A stretch of 15,111 bases of DNA, from contig CALCYA010000076.1 of assembly GCA_937906165.1 (NCBI GenBank), positions 1 through 15,111 of the forward strand, given 5' to 3'. Within the stretch, counting starts at the first letter, position 1; each line of letters opens with the position of its first letter. The stretch is from an uncultured Bacteroidales bacterium. Lineage in GTDB: Bacteria > Bacteroidota > Bacteroidia > Bacteroidales > Bacteroidaceae. Position numbers and translations under genes: made by a program. Shown here in pieces: positions 13,775 to 15,111 of this stretch. The notes below the pieces were generated by a model. The model was given only the letters and a program-made list of their open reading frames with translations, was not told the DNA's origin and searched no databases.

Positions 13775-14815
13775 ATGAATGTAAAGATAAAGTTGCTGTA
13801 TCTTGTTCTGCTTTTTGCGCCATTGCTTACGTTGCTGGCGCAAGAGAAGCGGTATGACATATACGCCGTGGGGTTCTACAATCTTGAGAACCTCTTCGAT
13901 ACAATACATCAGCAAGGCAAGAACGATTATGAGTTCCTTCCTGATGGCGTCAACAAGTGGAGCACAAAGAAATATTCGAATAAAATAAAGAACATCGCGA
14001 TGGTGCTCGATGATATGGCATCCTCTGTGCCCTCATCGGGATTGGCGGCGGTGGGTGTATGCGAGGTGGAGAATGCAGCGGTCCTGCGTGACCTTGTTTC
14101 CTGCGAGCCTCTTGTCCGTCGCGGATGGAGTTTTGCCCATTTCGAGGGGCCGGATAGCAGAGGTGTCGATTGTGCCTTGCTGTATAACCCGAAACTTTTC
14201 AAACCGACAGATGCATGGCTGGTACCTTATACGGCTGCAAAGAGAGATACAACATATATCACTCGTGGCTTCCTTGTTGTAAAGGGAGAGATTGGCGGTG
14301 AGGTGCTGCATCTGATTGTCAACCACTGGCCGTCGCGTTATGCGAAGTCGCCAGTGCGTGAACGTGCCGGAGTGCTTGTGCGTCAACTCAAGGATTCCAT
14401 TGTCGGCGCCGACCCAAAAGCCAAGGTGATTATACTCGGTGATTTGAATGATAACCCCGATAACAAGAGCGTCAGTGAGTCTTTGGGTGCAGTGCGTAAT
14501 AAGAAAGATGCTTCTACTGCTGTGTCCTTATATAATCCTTGGTGGAACATTCTGCGCAAAGAGGGTAGGGGAACGCAAAAGTATCGTGGCAAATGGAATC
14601 TCTTTGACCAGATAATGGTAAACGGCAACCTTGTCAACGGTGGAAACTCCGTATTGGGCTTTTATAAAGCTGAGATATTCTCACGCGATTACATGTTCCA
14701 AAGCAAAGGTAAGTACAAAGGCAGTATCAAACGCACGCATGCCGGTGGTGTATGGCTCAACGGCTACAGCGACCACTTGCCGGTCATCCTTTATTTGAGG
14801 AAGGAAATAAGATGA
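13775..14815 (+). CDS. Secreted endonuclease/exonuclease/phosphatase-family protein
   Basis: This 346-residue protein has a signal peptide (about 1-22, ending LLA) and a complete metal-dependent EEP fold. In order it shows FYNLENLFD (34-42), the metal-binding glutamate region GVCEVEN (94-100, Glu97), DSRGVD (127-132), NHWPSR with His184, GDLNDNP with Asp223 and Asn225, and the C-terminal SDHLPV (Asp333-His334). These are the catalytic residues of the DNase I-like superfamily. Members hydrolyse phosphodiester or phosphomonoester bonds in DNA, RNA, phosphoinositides or related substrates; the signal peptide puts this one in the periplasm or outside. Nutrient nuclease or phosphatase is plausible, but the substrate cannot be read from sequence. 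It appears to be a single gene. Confidence 0.9.
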   Translation: MNVKIKLLYLVLLFAPLLTLLAQEKRYDIYAVGFYNLENLFDTIHQQGKNDYEFLPDGVNKWSTKKYSNKIKNIAMVLDDMASSVPSSGLAAVGVCEVENAAVLRDLVSCEPLVRRGWSFAHFEGPDSRGVDCALLYNPKLFKPTDAWLVPYTAAKRDTTYITRGFLVVKGEIGGEVLHLIVNHWPSRYAKSPVRERAGVLVRQLKDSIVGADPKAKVIILGDLNDNPDNKSVSESLGAVRNKKDASTAVSLYNPWWNILRKEGRGTQKYRGKWNLFDQIMVNGNLVNGGNSVLGFYKAEIFSRDYMFQSKGKYKGSIKRTHAGGVWLNGYSDHLPVILYLRKEIR

Positions 14816-14909
14816 AAGGATCTTGATCTATAAACTGTTGTCTTGTAGCTTGTTGGTGCCTGTTTTTAATGAACGATTGCATTTTTCTTTAAAAAAATGC
14901 TCGAAATAT

Positions 14910-14940
14910 TTTGCAGGATTAAAAAAATGTCATACCTTTG
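14910..14940 (+). promoter_or_regulatory. Strong promoter of the tRNA unit
   Basis: TTTG (14910-14913), 19-nt spacer and TACCTTTG (14933-14940) match the Bacteroidota consensus exactly. Transcription would begin near 14947, about 16 nt upstream of the first tRNA-like sequence. Confidence 0.8.
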
Positions 14941-14962
14941 CACCCGTTAAGCGAAACGCACT

Positions 14963-15060
14963 GCGGAAATAGCTCAGTTGGTAGAGCACACCTTGCCGCA
15001 AAGAATAAGGTTTCCAACCTTGGCAAGGATGAGTAAAACAAACGAGCATGTTTGACAAAT
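14963..15060 (+). pseudogene. Truncated tRNA-Gly 5' half followed by a structured non-tRNA segment
   Basis: The first 28 nt (14963-14990) are identical to the start of the tRNA-Gly that begins at 15061. After one missing A the match continues through CCTTGCC (14991-14997) and stops exactly after the anticodon GCC. No 3' half, T arm or acceptor strand follows. Instead there is a long hairpin: CCTTGCC (14991-14997) pairs with GGCAAGG (15022-15028), enclosing AAGGTT/AACCTT (15007-15012 with 15016-15021). Segment 15014-15028 is the exact reverse complement of 15090-15104 in the intact tRNA's anticodon arm. A second hairpin CAAAC/GTTTG (15039-15054) follows. It cannot be a working tRNA. A genuine duplication scar, a small RNA or an assembly artefact are all possible. 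Confidence 0.65.
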
Positions 15061-15111
15061 GCGGAAATAGCTCAGTTGGTAGAGCACAACCTTGCCAAGG
15101 TTGGGGTCGCG
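15061..15111 (+). tRNA. tRNA-Gly (anticodon GCC), cut by the window end
   Basis: The sequence gives a normal 5' acceptor strand (GCGGAAA), D arm (AGCTCAGTTGGTAGAGC) and anticodon arm CAACC-TTGCCAA-GGTTG with anticodon GCC at 15094-15096. The window ends in the variable/T-arm region (GGGGTCGCG), so the 3' part is not visible. It would share the promoter at 14910-14940. Confidence 0.9.

Noticed and set aside
14963..15028. tRNA-Gly interrupted by an intron
   Set aside because: After the segment no matching 3' half of the tRNA appears before the next complete tRNA start, so splicing could not yield a tRNA from this copy alone.

Overview
The window looks like a chromosomal segment of a Bacteroidota member, most likely order Bacteroidales. 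The reasons are: a TonB-type outer membrane receptor with an N-terminal carboxypeptidase-regulatory-like domain; a BlaR1/M56-type protein whose C-terminus carries TonB domains; a FabG typical of the group; absence of obvious Shine-Dalgarno sequences; and several promoters of the Bacteroidota form TTTG-N19-21-TAnnTTTG. Genus cannot be assigned from this alone.

Layout. 1-4119 (+): three co-oriented envelope genes. They are the 3' part of an M56/TonB protein with two TonB C-terminal domains, the second split by a coiled-coil insertion; an unrecognised lipoprotein; and a lipoprotein aspartic protease (two DTG motifs) with a C-terminal PDZ domain. 4120-4564: a spacer with a plus-strand terminator candidate, a probable minus-strand small RNA ending in a strong intrinsic terminator, and a good promoter for the next gene. 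4565-7441 (+): a TonB-dependent outer membrane beta-barrel protein. 7442-7800: a repeat- and hairpin-rich spacer. 7801-9453 (-): an AT-rich, tightly overlapping three-gene cassette made of a DUF4417 protein, a small protein with a His-rich motif resembling polymorphic-toxin C-termini, and a protein built of two tandem copies of one domain that may be its immunity partner. This cassette looks acquired and is the best candidate for an undescribed system. 9701-11422 (+): an M28 zinc peptidase with a multi-spanning membrane tail. 11459-11500: a 42-nt perfect palindrome between convergent genes. 11518-12264 (-): fabG. 12566-12874 (+): a small helical conserved protein. 13003-13038: a bidirectional terminator. 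13040-13417 (-): a small secreted Cys/His/Arg-rich protein. 13418-13774: a dispersed-repeat cluster. 13775-14815 (+): a secreted endonuclease/exonuclease/phosphatase-fold protein. 14910-15111 (+): a strong promoter, then a tRNA-Gly 5'-half copy that breaks at the anticodon, then a tRNA-Gly(GCC) cut off by the window end.

How the genes relate. The first four genes are all envelope functions: signalling or energy transduction, periplasmic proteolysis, and an outer membrane barrel. Only the first three look like one transcription unit. The DUF4417 cassette runs opposite to its neighbours, has lower GC and is bordered by repeat-like spacers. The remaining genes look like ordinary single-gene units separated by strong terminators.
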